A stretch of 64,000 bases of DNA from Piezodorus guildinii. Its lineage: Eukaryota; Arthropoda; Insecta; Hemiptera; Pentatomidae. The stretch covers positions 7,290,827 to 7,354,826 of the forward strand of contig CM041297.1 in NCBI GenBank assembly GCA_023052935.1. Reading direction: 5' to 3'. Below are positions 33,461 to 43,429 of this stretch, piece by piece (within the stretch, counting starts at the first letter, position 1; each line of letters starts with the position of its first letter). Under the pieces are notes generated by a model. The model did no database searches and was not told the origin of the DNA. It was given only the letters and a program-made list of their open reading frames with translations. The position numbers and the translations under genes were made by a program.

Positions 33461-33693
33461 TATCAGTATTATTCTCACGGTCCCAGAAATAAATGTTGTA
33501 TACAGTTTGTATATAATGTAGTTTTGGGTAGGAACACTGGAGTTTGGTAATCGTATATTATCTGGATGAGGTCATGGGATGATAAGAACGGAACAGGAAG
33601 TTGGGACGCAGAAAGAAGTTTCTGAAAAGGTGGTGAGTGGACCATATGGGACGATAAATAGATGAAGATAAAAGAAGAGGTTTTCAAGATATA
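33461..33693. other. Unassigned sequence
   Basis: No confident assignment. A 70-codon minus-strand open frame has Ser/Pro-rich content without recognisable motif. Confidence 0.4.
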
Positions 33694-34020
33694 TTGGTTT
33701 GTTTCACATGAAATGTCCGTTTTTATAGTTTCTGAAATACATAAAGGATTTTGCAGGTCTCTGTTGTTTTATTCCGAATGTTTACATATTTAAAGTAAAC
33801 AGTTACTAATTCTTTACCTTTTTTTTATAAACATTAGCTTCCCAATCAATTACCCACTTTTTAGTATATCTCCAAATATGAACATGGTAACACGCGATTT
33901 TCGAGTAATATTTTTGTACGAGTTTAAACTCGGCAGCTGAGGGCGCTTGAAATATTTGAAAGGCTTTTGGAGATGGGAGTGTTAATGAACGGACCATTCG
34001 CCGTTGGTTTGCTAAGTTTT
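33694..34020 (+). mobile_element. Mariner derivative M3, 5' end fragment
   Basis: Begins TTGGTTTGTTTCACATGAAATG after TA and encodes a mutated start of the helix-turn-helix (MNMVTRDFRVIFLYEFKL, then SVNERTIRRWFAKF). It stops at the run of Ts near 34020. No right end. Confidence 0.85.
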
Positions 34021-34699
34021 TTTTTTTAGTTTCGGAGAGCTACCGCGGACGACGGACATGCGTTTTTTTTTATTCGTTTTACGGATTATACTTATCTTGA
34101 AACATAAGCCCTCAATTTTTTTTTTTTTTTTTTTGGAGGTGGAGGTAATTTTTTCTTTGATATCTAAGGTTCATTATTGAAAATTATAAACAAAAAATTG
34201 AATTAAAATGGACGAACACATTTCGTTTGAAGTTGTTGAATGCGACAGTTGGACAATACAAAGGAACAATAGTTGCCCTAAAAGCCACCAGTGGCGCCCT
34301 AAACCCCTCCCCCCTCACCACAGCCCAAGTAAATTTCGCAATTTACGGTCGGAATTTAGGCGATAACTGGGTTGAGTCCCTCCTAACTGAGTTATATCAC
34401 AGTTCAGCTCTGTCCACTCCACCTCTCCTCCAACATATTAACAAATATATTCTTCCAATTTTCAATTCCGATTCGCAATTTAGTTTCGAATCCAATCGGG
34501 ACAGGTGTTTTATTATTGCCTCTTCCACCGGTTGATATATACAATGCTATTGGCCAATAATTGAATCCGTCGCAATCGTTTGCCATTGTTAAGATATTGC
34601 TCCTATTTTGCATTCCTTTACCAACTTCACTATTATTGTATAATGAACATCAATAGTTAACAGTTAGGTGCTGAGTGAGTAAAAAAGTCCAGAGTTCGG
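34021..34699. other. Unassigned sequence with poly(T) runs
   Basis: Poly(T) runs at 34018-34026 and 34120-34134. A 102-codon plus-strand open frame (34227-34535) has no motif I recognise and no neighbouring support; it may be chance. Confidence 0.4.
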
Positions 34700-34930
34700 T
34701 GAAAGAAACAAAAACAATCTAATAGTTTTTAAATATTTATTGTTTTACCAACGTTTGTACCTCGGAGTTGTAGGTCATCATCAGGGAATACAATGAGGGT
34801 AAACAACGTATATAAGAAAGAACTCTATAAGATTAATTTAGAAACATTGGAATAATATTAAAAATTAGACGATAGTAAATGCAATATTTGATATGCTACT
34901 ATGTTAGATGAAGTAAAAATGTGAAAATAA
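34700..34930 (-). repeat. Penelope pLTR fragment with degenerate hammerhead
   Basis: The minus strand near 34795-34750 reads CCCTGATGATGACCTACAAC then GAGGTACAAACGTTGGT. It aligns with the pLTR motif CTGATGATGACC...GGTCGAAACGTTGG but with GAAA changed to CAAA. The surrounding sequence keeps the order of pLTR features (AATAGTTTTTAAATATTTATTG upstream on the plus strand). Confidence 0.6.
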
Positions 34931-34939
34931 TAATAATAG

Positions 34940-35650
34940 GTCCTATCAAATAACCTTCACTCTACGTCGTAAACCTATGACTTCCTGCCCCACCGTATCC
35001 TTTCACAATATCTTACTTACTCCTGTTGAACAAGTCCGGTACTTAGGTACTGAATAAACCTAGACAAACGCCTCACATGCAATCCTCATACTAGACTGAA
35101 ACGACAGCAAACTGCGCGTAGATACCGATTACTACAACACTTACTCGACAAACGCTCAAAACTTCCTATTTACTACAAAAGACTCATTTATATAACCATT
35201 ATAAGGCCTATGTGGACCTACGGCATTGAGTTATGGGGGTCCACTAAACCATCAAACTCCTCTCGCATCCAATCCCTGCAATCCAAAATCCTTCGAAAAA
35301 TCCTTCATACTCCATACTTTGTTACCAATAAAATCATCCATAAAGACCCAAATATCCCATTAGTTGAAGACTTAGCCCGATCCAAATATACATCCTTCCA
35401 TTCCAAACTTCCTGCCCACTCAAACCCGCTAATCCGTGACCTTTCCTCAACATCTATTCCTGACAATCCACCGAGGCGACTAAAAAGAAGATGGCCAAGA
35501 GACCTCTTACCGTAAATTGGACATTGGAGTTCTGCCAATGGATAGTTTCTTCACAGGACAATCATGTGTCTTAATCTCATATCAATCCAATTTACTTGAT
35601 GTATTGTATAAATACATTTGTAAATTTCTTTAAATAAATAAAAAAATAAA
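34940..35650 (+). pseudogene. Jockey-type LINE 3' fragment
   Basis: Plus-strand remnant: ITFTLRRKPMTSCPTVSFHN, EQVRYLGTE with stop, RRYRLLQHLLDKRSKLPIYY, then an open 101-codon frame from 35210 with MWTYGIELWGSTKPSNSSRI, QSLQSKILRKILHTPYFVTN and NPPRRLKRRWPRDLLP. The stop is at 35513-35515. The 3' UTR ends AATACATTTGTAAATTTCTT then AATAAATA. It is the youngest-looking of this family apart from the 53.9 kb element, as the last 300 bp are undamaged. Confidence 0.85.
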
Positions 35651-35654
35651 AAAA

Positions 35655-36215
35655 ATAATAGGCTTAACGAACCCGATGGTTCGATGCCGATACCACCAAC
35701 CTCCACCTGCACCGACTCGTCCAATGATCACCGCTAAAGCCCAAGCCCCCAAGACCAGGCTTAAAGCAATCCTCCCATCGACGCTTCGGCCTACCTTTCG
35801 GACGCCTACCAGTCGGATTAGTGAATACTAACTTTCTCGGAATCCGTTCCTCAGCTAGCCCAACAACTTTACTCGCCCATTTGAGTCTCCGCGATGCTAT
35901 CAACTCAATAATATTCACAGGGTACAAGCTCGCTAATTCCGCATTGTGCAACCATCTAATCTCCCCAGTGGCCTCATCTCTCTTCGGACCAAATATTTTT
36001 CGCATCACCTTATTTTCGAAAACCTTAAGCCGTTGTTCATCCTTCAAAGTAAGCGGCCACGTTTCACATCCGTAAAGAACCGTCGGAAGGATAATAGTTT
36101 TATAAATTCTAACCTTTAAGTTTTTAAACAGAAACCGCGAGCTAAGTAACTTAGCAACTGAATAATAACACGCATTTCCCACCTTTAGCCGGGACTTTAT
36201 TTCTTCCTGGATTTC
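35655..36215 (-). pseudogene. RTE-like LINE C-terminal fragment
   Basis: A minus-strand 172-codon open frame (35664-36182) reads FKNLKVRIYKTIILPTVLYG, CETWPLTLKDEQRLKVFENK, VMRKIFGPKRDEATGEIRWL, IIELIASRRLKWASKVVGLA and GRRPKGRPKRRWEDCF. This is the post-RT region of insect RTE-type endonuclease-RTs, in good condition but 5'-truncated. The 3' end shares GGTTCGATGCCGAT with 40735-40865, a second insertion of the same family. Confidence 0.85.
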
Positions 36216-36559
36216 ATTTTTTCTTTGTGAAATATAAGAAAAGAAATTTATGGATTAAGAAATTCAAGCAACTAAATTGCAATGATGTTTAGTACTGTAA
36301 TCAAAAAAGTTTTAGAAAGTTTACACGCTGTTTTTAAGTTTTTTGGTTTTATATTACAGCTTTATTTACATTAATATATATCTAGTAATATTTTTTTTTT
36401 ATTTCTTATCTTAATCTTTTTATTCACACTGGTCAACTTCATGCATAACTTTAAATTCATTAAATTCATGCATAACTTTGAATGCGATGGGGTAGGCTCT
36501 GATCTTGAGGCGTTGTTGTGTACGATAAGTAAAATAATTAGATAGAGGTATCTCTACAT

Positions 36560-37130
36560 AGCTTAATTCCTGTTTTCTATACACGACAGGAGGTCCCTCG
36601 TCCAGTTCCTTTTCACCCTTCGGATTTTGTGAGTCGTTTCAGTAGTAAAATGTTCTATATTAATGTGGTAGTATGTGCGTGTAAGTTGTCGTGAAAGCTT
36701 TTTTAGAGGGTGCGGAACTGCCAACGTACCAAGGTGAATTTTTAATAGTTCTACAAGCTTTTTTTTATTCATTTTTGTTATTTTGGCAGTCCCGTAGACA
36801 TATGAAGCGTAATTCCAAATGGGTTTCAATAACTCGGTGTCAGTGTTCAATATCTGTTTAAGTTATAATTTTGAACGTCTTGAAAGAAGTGAGTATCAAA
36901 GTTCCAGCCTTCAACGTTCGTTTAACGTTATTTGTCTGTTCTTGATGTGTGGGTCATTAAATCATTCTTCTGGTGAATGTCAGTCCAAGCTATCTGATTG
37001 TGAAAGTTGGAGGTTGTCAAGATATACTGGAGAGGAACTTTCATGTCGGAGAGTGAAAGTACAATATTATGTTGGGATCTGTTTTGGTTATGCCGAATTT
37101 TCCAAAGTTCCATTTTCTTTCATTTATATA
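36560..37130 (-). pseudogene. Jockey-type LINE fragment, degenerate
   Basis: The minus strand from about 37100 reads WKIRHNQNRSQHNIVLSLSD (compare W-R-I-K-x-N-x-x-K-x-x-x-V-x-F-S/T-L-R), and further LLKPIWNYASYVYGTAK (near 36850), KLVELLKIHLGTLAVPHPLK and KRNWTRDLLS (near 36610). Frame changes lie between these. The LLKPIW block resembles the Jockey subfamily at 14741-16655. Confidence 0.7.
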
Positions 37131-37563
37131 AAAATCGCTAAAAGTGGAAATTAGACTGAAATTTAATTCATATACATAACTACTTAAACCCATACGGAAT
37201 TACGCCTCACGGTTTTATGGTTCAGCGATAAATACTTACTTACTAAAACTACAATAATTTCAAGAATCATTACTGCAGCTCCATGTAATTATGTGAAACC
37301 CTACATACTGACACAGCTAACTAATAATCGACTAACACATAAGAACTCTCTGCTGTCGTTTTCCCTTGAAAATTGGAATGATCGCAATACATTTCCTTAC
37401 TATATATCTATACTAATATTATAAAGCTGAAGAGTTTGTTTGTTTGTTTGAACGCGCTAATCTCAGAAACTACTGGTTCGAATTGTAAAATTCTTTGTGT
37501 TGGATAGTCCATTAATTGAAGAAGGCTTTGACTATATAACATCACGCCGAGACCAATAGAAGT

Positions 37564-38646
37564 ATAGCTAAAATTGCAATAAACTCTATATGGAAAAATT
37601 TACTACTAAACAATAGTATACCCTATAAATCTAAAATTCAAGTATGCAATGCTGTTTTTAAATCATTCATAGGATATGGTGCCGAAGCATGGGGAAGTAA
37701 AGAATATATTGAATGTGAAAAACTTCTGTATTACTTCATTAAGAAATTATTTAGCTTACCGCAAGCCATCCCGTCCTACTTAATACATTTAGAAACCAAA
37801 ATAGTCCCAATGTTTATAGAAACCTTAAAAATACAGCATAGTTATATTATCAAAGTTAAAAACCTGACAAAAAATAGGCTACCATATTTATTAAACAATG
37901 AAGTGGTTAAACAAAAGGTATATTGGATAAAGAATTTAAGAGAAATAGCTGAAAAACATAATATTGACATAGACGTTAAACTTGAAAATCAAAATAAATG
38001 GGATTTAATCCTACAGGAATTTAGAGTATCGTTAACTTGAATTATGATTATGGATCACATTACCTTGATGATAATAAAATAAACTTTAATGGGGTTAAAT
38101 GGATATTCAAAGTTAGATGTGAACTTCTTTATCTCAACTACAACAGATTTTATTCAAATAGTAGTGTGATGTGTTCTTTGTGCAATAAAAAAGAAACAGA
38201 AAATACATTTCATTTCCTGGCTGCCTGTCCGATTCTGTCTGAAATTATAAAAAAATGTTTCGTTCTCTAAAAGTTGATGATGTGATAAAATGTCTCAATG
38301 GTAATAACTGGGTGTCTGTATACAATTTTTGTAAAATTGCATGGCCTTATAGATATGGGCTTATTAAAGAATTTAATTATAATTGAAAACACTTTCTAAT
38401 GTGTAATATTATTGATATGATTGATTATTGTTATATTTTTTTATTTATAAGTTAATACAGTTAGAAGGTGAACAGAATAAGTAAGTAACCTGCTTGACTA
38501 TTGTATAATTTTGTAAAACTTTTCAGATCGGCTCCGGGCTGACGGTCTAAAAGGCCATAGTTCTACAAATGTTTTTATATTTGTAATATTTGTTTTTGTT
38601 GTTGTATGCTTAAAGAAATAAAAAAGAGTTATCTATCTATCTATCT
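37564..38646 (+). pseudogene. LINE C-terminal fragment with (TATC)n tail, inserted in the Helitron
   Basis: The frame before 37810 reads VCNAVFKSFIGYGAEAWGSK and YYFIKKLFSLPQAIPSYLIH. Then come 37810-38040 (LKIQHSYIIKVKNLTKNRLP, WIKNLREIAEKHNIDIDVKL) and 38037-38270, in another frame, with FKVRCELLYLNYNRFYSN and the zinc-type motif CSLCNKKETENTFHFLAAC. This arrangement occurs in CR1/Daphne-type LINEs. The element ends AATAAAAAAGAG then TTATCTATCTATCTATCT, a tetranucleotide tail. AAGT at 37560-37563 and 38647-38650 may be a very short target duplication. Confidence 0.7.
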
Positions 38647-38650
38647 AAGT

Positions 38651-38923
38651 GAAGAATCAGTGAAAAATTCGGGGGAAAACGAGTAAAATTAACCCCGCGT
38701 ACCAATGATTCCAAATGATTTGTCTTTTAATTTGAAAATAATTCAATTTCCCGTTTGGTTATCTTTTGCCGTAACAATTAATAAATCACATGGGCAAACA
38801 TTTAAACACGTAGGAGTCGATTTAAGTCAAGACTGCTTTTCACACGGCCAACTAATTATATGTCCCGTTGTCAAGATCGGGTTGCGCAGAAAATCAGTAA
38901 GTTCTTCTGCCACAAGAAAATGA
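38651..38923 (+). pseudogene. Pif1-like helicase C-terminal fragment (Helitron Rep/Hel)
   Basis: The plus-strand frame reads MIPNDLSFNLKIIQFPVWLS, FAVTINKSHGQTFKHVGVDL and SQDCFSHGQLIICPVVKIGL. The I-N-K-S-x-G-Q-T and L-x-x-x-x-F-x-H-G-Q-L blocks are the last helicase motifs of Helitron Rep/Hel proteins. After HGQLI the usual V-A-L-S-R is lost (frameshift), so it is a relic. Confidence 0.8.
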
Positions 38924-39062
38924 AATTAAAAATAACATTTACGAAGAAGTACTTTTAAATATATCCTTTTAAAAACTTCTTAATAGAGATCTTAATGACA
39001 GGAATTGACGCTGACAAAGTCGCGGGCAACAGCTAGTTTCATATATAGGTAAGTGAAAGTAA

Positions 39063-39524
39063 AAAGCCATGATCGTGAGTACCCATTACACAATATTATA
39101 CGAAGGCAAAACTTTAATATTCATTTAAGATAGAAAGTATTAAAAAAAAAAAAAAAATGGGATGAGATTAAAGTTTGATGTGAAGTGAATAGCCTTTGAA
39201 AGTTGAGGCTGAAAGCTGAAGGTGGGGGCTTTATCAGCTCTTTGTAGCCAACACTTTTCACCTAAAGCTATTTAATTTAGATGAGCCTAAAATTAACTCA
39301 ACTTTTTTCCAGCGATATCCGATTAAGGAGTTGTAATCGATTTTCACCTCCTGGTCCCTGGTAATAGCATTTGTTCTTTTCTCGCGATACTTACCGCACT
39401 GAGGCCAACCCTCACAAAGTCGAAGATTCTTTTTATTAAATAGCGAACAAAAACAAAAAGTCCTGGTGCCTTACATAATATTAAAATAAGGATAAGTAAA
39501 GCTAAGGATTAAATATTTTATATA
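39063..39524. other. Unassigned segment between two family R ends
   Basis: It is bracketed by two direct copies of TATATAGGTAAGTGAAAGTA (ending 39062 and 39547). No coding sequence recognised inside. Confidence 0.5.
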
Positions 39525-40362
39525 TAGGTAAGTGAAAGTAAAAAGCTTAAAGTTAATTTATATAAAAATTGTATTCAGTTTCGGTTGAAACATATGATTT
39601 AGATTAAATTATGCAGCAATATCAAATTGTTATGTATAATAATCAGTAATAATTGTAAGCTCTATGTGTCATTTTACATTACCATTTACACCTTATTTTA
39701 TAAGTTAATATGTTTTATAAAATCTTTCGCTTTCCAGCGGTATATTATACATCTACGTTGCTCTAATTAGGTTCGAATAACCCAAAATTACATTAAAAAA
39801 ATATTTTCGGTCATTTCTCCTGTGTTTGGTCATCAAATTCGTCTAACTTGTATATTTAGCCGTTCTTTGTCAATTTCATTGAGATAATATGGTTAATCTT
39901 TTGGAATGTACAAAATTAAATGTAGTTTACAAGAAAATAATTTAAAATATCGGTATTTTAGCCCTGTCAGACTATTTCAATCAGAATAAAACCTACATGG
40001 CATTAAAACCCATATAGTTTTACATCGATATAGCGAGTTTAATGAAAATCGTTATGCTTTTTTTGAGAAAATCTTAAAAAGGTGCATAATGCATGGTATA
40101 AACTAGCACTTTCGGTTAGCCGATTTTAGTGAGCAATTGCTGTAACATATCGGGCGTATTATTGTCATAAATATGAAATTTCAGTTTCGTGCTAGACTTA
40201 CCACACCCACAGAAACGTGAACCTTTTTTTCAGGACTTGGTTATTTGGACTCAGGGGGCCCTAAAACATGCGTTTCCGCTGAAAACTGGAATTGTAAGAT
40301 TTTTGCGATTGCAATCCTTTCCATTATTATATACTTCGTATATAGGGCAAGTGAAAGTAATA
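39525..40362 (+). repeat. Family R repeat, copy lacking the 5' end
   Basis: Shares with copy A the order GGTATATTATACAT, CATTAAAAAAATATTTT, AAAATATCGG...AGCCCTGTCAG, TACATCGATATAGCGAGTTT, AAGGTGCA...AATGCATGGTATAAA, TTATTTGGACTCAGGG and the end GGCAAGTGAAAGTAATAAA. Confidence 0.7.
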
Positions 40363-40439
40363 AATTAGTTTTAAACAATAAAACATTTCCAGATCATTAC
40401 TTTTATTGATAGAAATAAACTAATTTAAGCAGTCCTTGC

Positions 40440-40565
40440 TCTTGATGGTTGACTTCTCGCATCAGCCCGAATCGAACCGGATACCAAACCCGCATTGTTT
40501 ATTGTCATTGCTGGCTAATTGTCCCAGCAGTTCGAAGGCACCACTGAGTCCTTGTATCTTAGCTC
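40440..40565 (-). mobile_element. Candidate tRNA-derived SINE
   Basis: The minus strand contains GACTCAGTGGTGCC (A-box-like) and, about 75 bases on, CCGGTTCGATTCGGGC (B-box-like). Pol III promoter boxes in this order suggest a tRNA-derived SINE; no A-rich tail is evident. Confidence 0.4.
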
Positions 40566-40734
40566 CAAACTACGCATTACACATTTAGGACAGAAAAACT
40601 GTACTGTACTGGGTATTGCGCATGCGAAACAGGTCAAATAGACGTAATGGAATAAACCTCTCTCAATTTTAATAATTCTTTATTTGATATAATTTAGGAA
40701 TATAATAAATATAAACACTTAAACCATTAATGAC

Positions 40735-40865
40735 AATGAATAAATTAAGCAATGGGCTTTGGAGACCCAAAGGTTCGATGCCGATCTCATCAGACTTAGC
40801 CTACACAATCCCCCCAGCTGTCGCCCAAGCTAAGATAAGACTAAACACACAATCCTCTCAGGCCA
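40735..40865 (-). mobile_element. RTE-like LINE 3' end fragment
   Basis: AAGGTTCGATGCCGATCTCA, CAGCTGTCGCCCAAGCTAAG and CACAATCCTC match, in order, the 3' end of the element at 35655-36215. Only about 130 bp remain. Confidence 0.6.
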
Positions 40866-40983
40866 CAAAACTTTTTTTTATTTAGAATTGTATAAATATA
40901 AGTAAGATTTAGTATATTTAATACTTAGCAAACCTCAGTGGGAGTACGACATTTTATAAACACAAGCACGTCATTTAATTAAA

Positions 40984-41650
40984 AATCTGTTGCGGGTAAC
41001 ACACGACTTTCACTTACCTCGACTGTTAATTTAAAAACTATTAAATATATTTCAATTTGAAAAATATTTTAAGTCGATTTTAATAAAACGTGCATTTAGT
41101 TTCGTTGGAAACATATGATCTAGATTAAATAATGTAACTATATTAAATTTTTAATCAGTAATAAGTTTATTCCCTTGTCGTCACTTTATATCACCTTTTA
41201 CAGCTGTGTGTATCAGATAACATTTTTTTCTAAAATATTTCTCTTTCCAACGGTATATTATACGTCTATATTACTGGCTTTATTATAAAAATAAAAAAAA
41301 AATTCATTGAAAAATAATTTTGCCCTTTTATCATCGAAGTCATCAAATCCGTCCAAGTTGTATATTTAGCCGTTATTTATCAATGTCATAATGATGATAT
41401 GGATAATCTTTTGGAGGTACAAAATTAATGGTAGTTTAGGGGAAGGAAATTTATAATATCGGCATTTAAGCCCTGTCAGACTATTTCAATCAAAACGAAA
41501 CCTACATGATATTAAAGCCCATTAAATTTTATTTTTATTTTGATTAATCAAATTAATCGCTATATTGACATAGCGAGTTTAATCAAAATCTTACGATCGC
41601 AATACTTTCCCTTACTATATATTTTATATAAAGATAAGTGAAAGTAAAAA
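40984..41650 (+). repeat. Family R repeat, copy C (both ends, internal deletion)
   Basis: Begins AATCTGTTGCGGGTAACACA and ends GATAAGTGAAAGTAAAAA. It is shorter than copy A because sequence between the GCGAGTTTAATCAAAATC block and the terminal ACGATCGCAATACTTTCCC is lost. Confidence 0.75.
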
Positions 41651-42430
41651 ATAAAATAAAAACAATGAATACCGTTAAACCTCTTTAAGAGAAAATATTT
41701 TTTTTAATCTTCAACTCTATATATTAATACCCACCCCTTCCCTTCCTGATTAAGAAACTATGAAGTATCCCAAAGTCCAGCTTACTTTTTGGATTCAAGT
41801 ACACACTAATTTCCTTACATTTTATTCTTTCTTATAAAACATTCTAATAAATTTTATATCTTTATGTAATTGGTGTGTTCGGTCGCTAATGCATTTTTAC
41901 AGTACACCGTCGAAAGCAGTGCTTTAGTGGAAGTCCTGAATAAAAATATTTTCAAGATGTGCAATAGAGAACAATGAAGAGAACTAGAGGGATGGCGCAA
42001 GTTGGCGATAGGAGCTATTGACAAATGGATGCTCTTTCAGAAACATCCTCTTCGAGTATCCTTGTTATTGTCAATTTGCCGCTAGGTAACTCAGTTAACT
42101 ACCTTCCAAGCAAATCATCGCATCCAGTATAAAGAGACCTTAGAGCGCTAAATCATGCTATCTATTTTAACCGTTGAATTATTATAATAGCATGCTAAAT
42201 ATCAGAATACGAAACAAGGCAAATAACAGATTTATTTTAACAGATTGTGTTGGGTACTAAGTAGATAGTAATTTCTTGAATTTTCCCATATTTGTTGTTT
42301 AAAGTTTTGAGGCGTAAAAGACAGGGGTCACAAACGCCTATAGTTCTATTTAATTAAAATAAATAAATCAAAATTAATAAACTAAGCTTATAATAATAAT
42401 AAGATAAAAAAGTAGATATAAATGAAATTA
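41651..42430. other. Unassigned sequence
   Basis: No gene recognised. 42290-42430 may be the 3' UTR of the I-group fragment that follows on the minus strand. Confidence 0.45.
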
Positions 42431-42447
42431 AATTAAAAGACTTTATT

Positions 42448-42846
42448 TTATTGGTGACTCTTAAGAAACCTGAACAGGGCCGAAATATTGTATTCATTAT
42501 CGGAGAGTATGGAGGATATATTAGGTCTGAGTCCAAATTTGCTTAAACTTGTCCTATAAAAAGAACATTTTTCTAAAATATGGATGATAGTTAGGATATT
42601 GTTACAGTGTTGGCACTTAGGGGGTGGTCGTTTGGTAATGAGGTGAAGATGTGTCATGTTAGTGTGGCCTATCCTTAATCTAGCTAGGACAACTTCCTCT
42701 CTGCGGCTTGAGCGATATGATGAGGACCAAGCCTTTACTGTAGTTTTGACGGCTTTCAGTTTTCTAGCAGGACTTTCGTCCCACATGGACTGCCAGGCAT
42801 CTGATATTTCCTTTCGAAGTGGATGAGACCTATCTCGCGGTGTTAA
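42448..42846 (-). pseudogene. I-group LINE C-terminal fragment
   Basis: The minus strand reads HPLRKEISDAWQSMWDESPA (from 42830), KLKAVKTTVKAWSSSYRSSR, REEVVLARLRIGHTNMTHLH and the zinc-type CQHCNNILTIIHILEKC. The stop is at 42448-42450. Homologous to the ends of copies 1 and 2 but clearly another lineage. Severe 5' truncation; the remaining frame is intact. Confidence 0.8.
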
Positions 42847-43204
42847 GATATTTTTCTCTTAGTCACACTGTTAGCTAGAAAATAACTGTTTCTCTGACGT
42901 TTTTAATCTCAGTTGGTCATTTATTCAATTATATTAATATGTTAAAACTTTATTATTTTTAATTTGACTTCGTCAGCTTTAAAGTCATCAAATTGTTTTT
43001 AAAACCATATAGTTTAACTAAGTTACTTAAATTTGAAGATAAAAATGTTTTTATTATTTTTTTTTTTCGATGGTGCGACAAACCGTGTAGGTCGTTGGCC
43101 GCGCGATGTATTCTTCTGGAAGAATACACTCAAGATGCTCGATGATATTTTATAGGGTAGGTCTCATCACTCACATCGCCTATATTTGTGAGTGGTCACC
43201 AGTT
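42847..43204. other. Unassigned sequence
   Basis: AT-rich to about 43060, then moderately GC-rich to the SINE-like block. No gene recognised. Confidence 0.45.
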
Positions 43205-43352
43205 AGCCGGCGGGTCTCACATACTCAAGAGAGAGGCTGTGAGTGAATCCCCGTTCAATTGTTTTCTTAATTATTTCCCTCCCTGGACTGGGATTCGAAC
43301 TCAAAACCTTTAGCCTGGTAGAATAGCGTGCTAGCAACTCATCCAAGGGGTC
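43205..43352 (-). mobile_element. tRNA-derived SINE head
   Basis: The minus strand reads GGACCCCTTGGATGAGTTGC then TAGCACGCTATTCTACCAGG and GAGTTCGAATCCCAGTCC. This includes an A-box-like TGGATGAGTTGC and a near-perfect B box, GAGTTCGAATCCC. It resembles a tRNA of about 70 nt but with mismatched arms, then runs on into non-tRNA sequence, as in SINEs. Confidence 0.6.
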
Positions 43353-43429
43353 CACCTTATTAATTTATATTTTTCCAATATCAAGTGGGTCAGATGTACA
43401 ATGAAGGACAAATAATTAATCAGTAAGCA

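Larger units (their letters stand above)
37407..39036 (+). mobile_element. Helitron with canonical ends, interrupted by a LINE fragment
   Basis: The 5' end TCTATACTAATATTATAAAG follows an A (37406). The 3' end GCGGGCAACAGCTAG is followed by T (39037). These are the conserved TC...CTAG ends and A/T target of insect Helitrons. A fragment of Pif1-like helicase lies near the 3' end. Without the 1,083-bp LINE insert it would be only ~550 bp, so it is a non-autonomous, deleted copy. Confidence 0.9.
37362..39062 (+). repeat. Family R repeat, 3' end, split by a Helitron
   Basis: CCCTTGAAAATTGGAATGAT and ATTTCCTTACTATATA lie left of the Helitron; TTTCATATATAGGTAAGTGA and AAGTAAAAAG lie to its right. 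Together they match the last ~65 bp of copy A. The rest of the repeat is missing to the left. Confidence 0.65.

Noticed and set aside
34227..34535. 102-codon plus-strand open frame as a gene
   Set aside because: No recognisable motif, no neighbouring element or splice signal; kept only as a note in the unassigned stretch.
43205..43352. True tRNA gene on the minus strand
   Set aside because: A and B boxes are present but acceptor and anticodon stems do not pair well and the sequence continues as a repeat; SINE head is the better call. The same applies to 29670-29745, 40440-40565 and 16669-16726.
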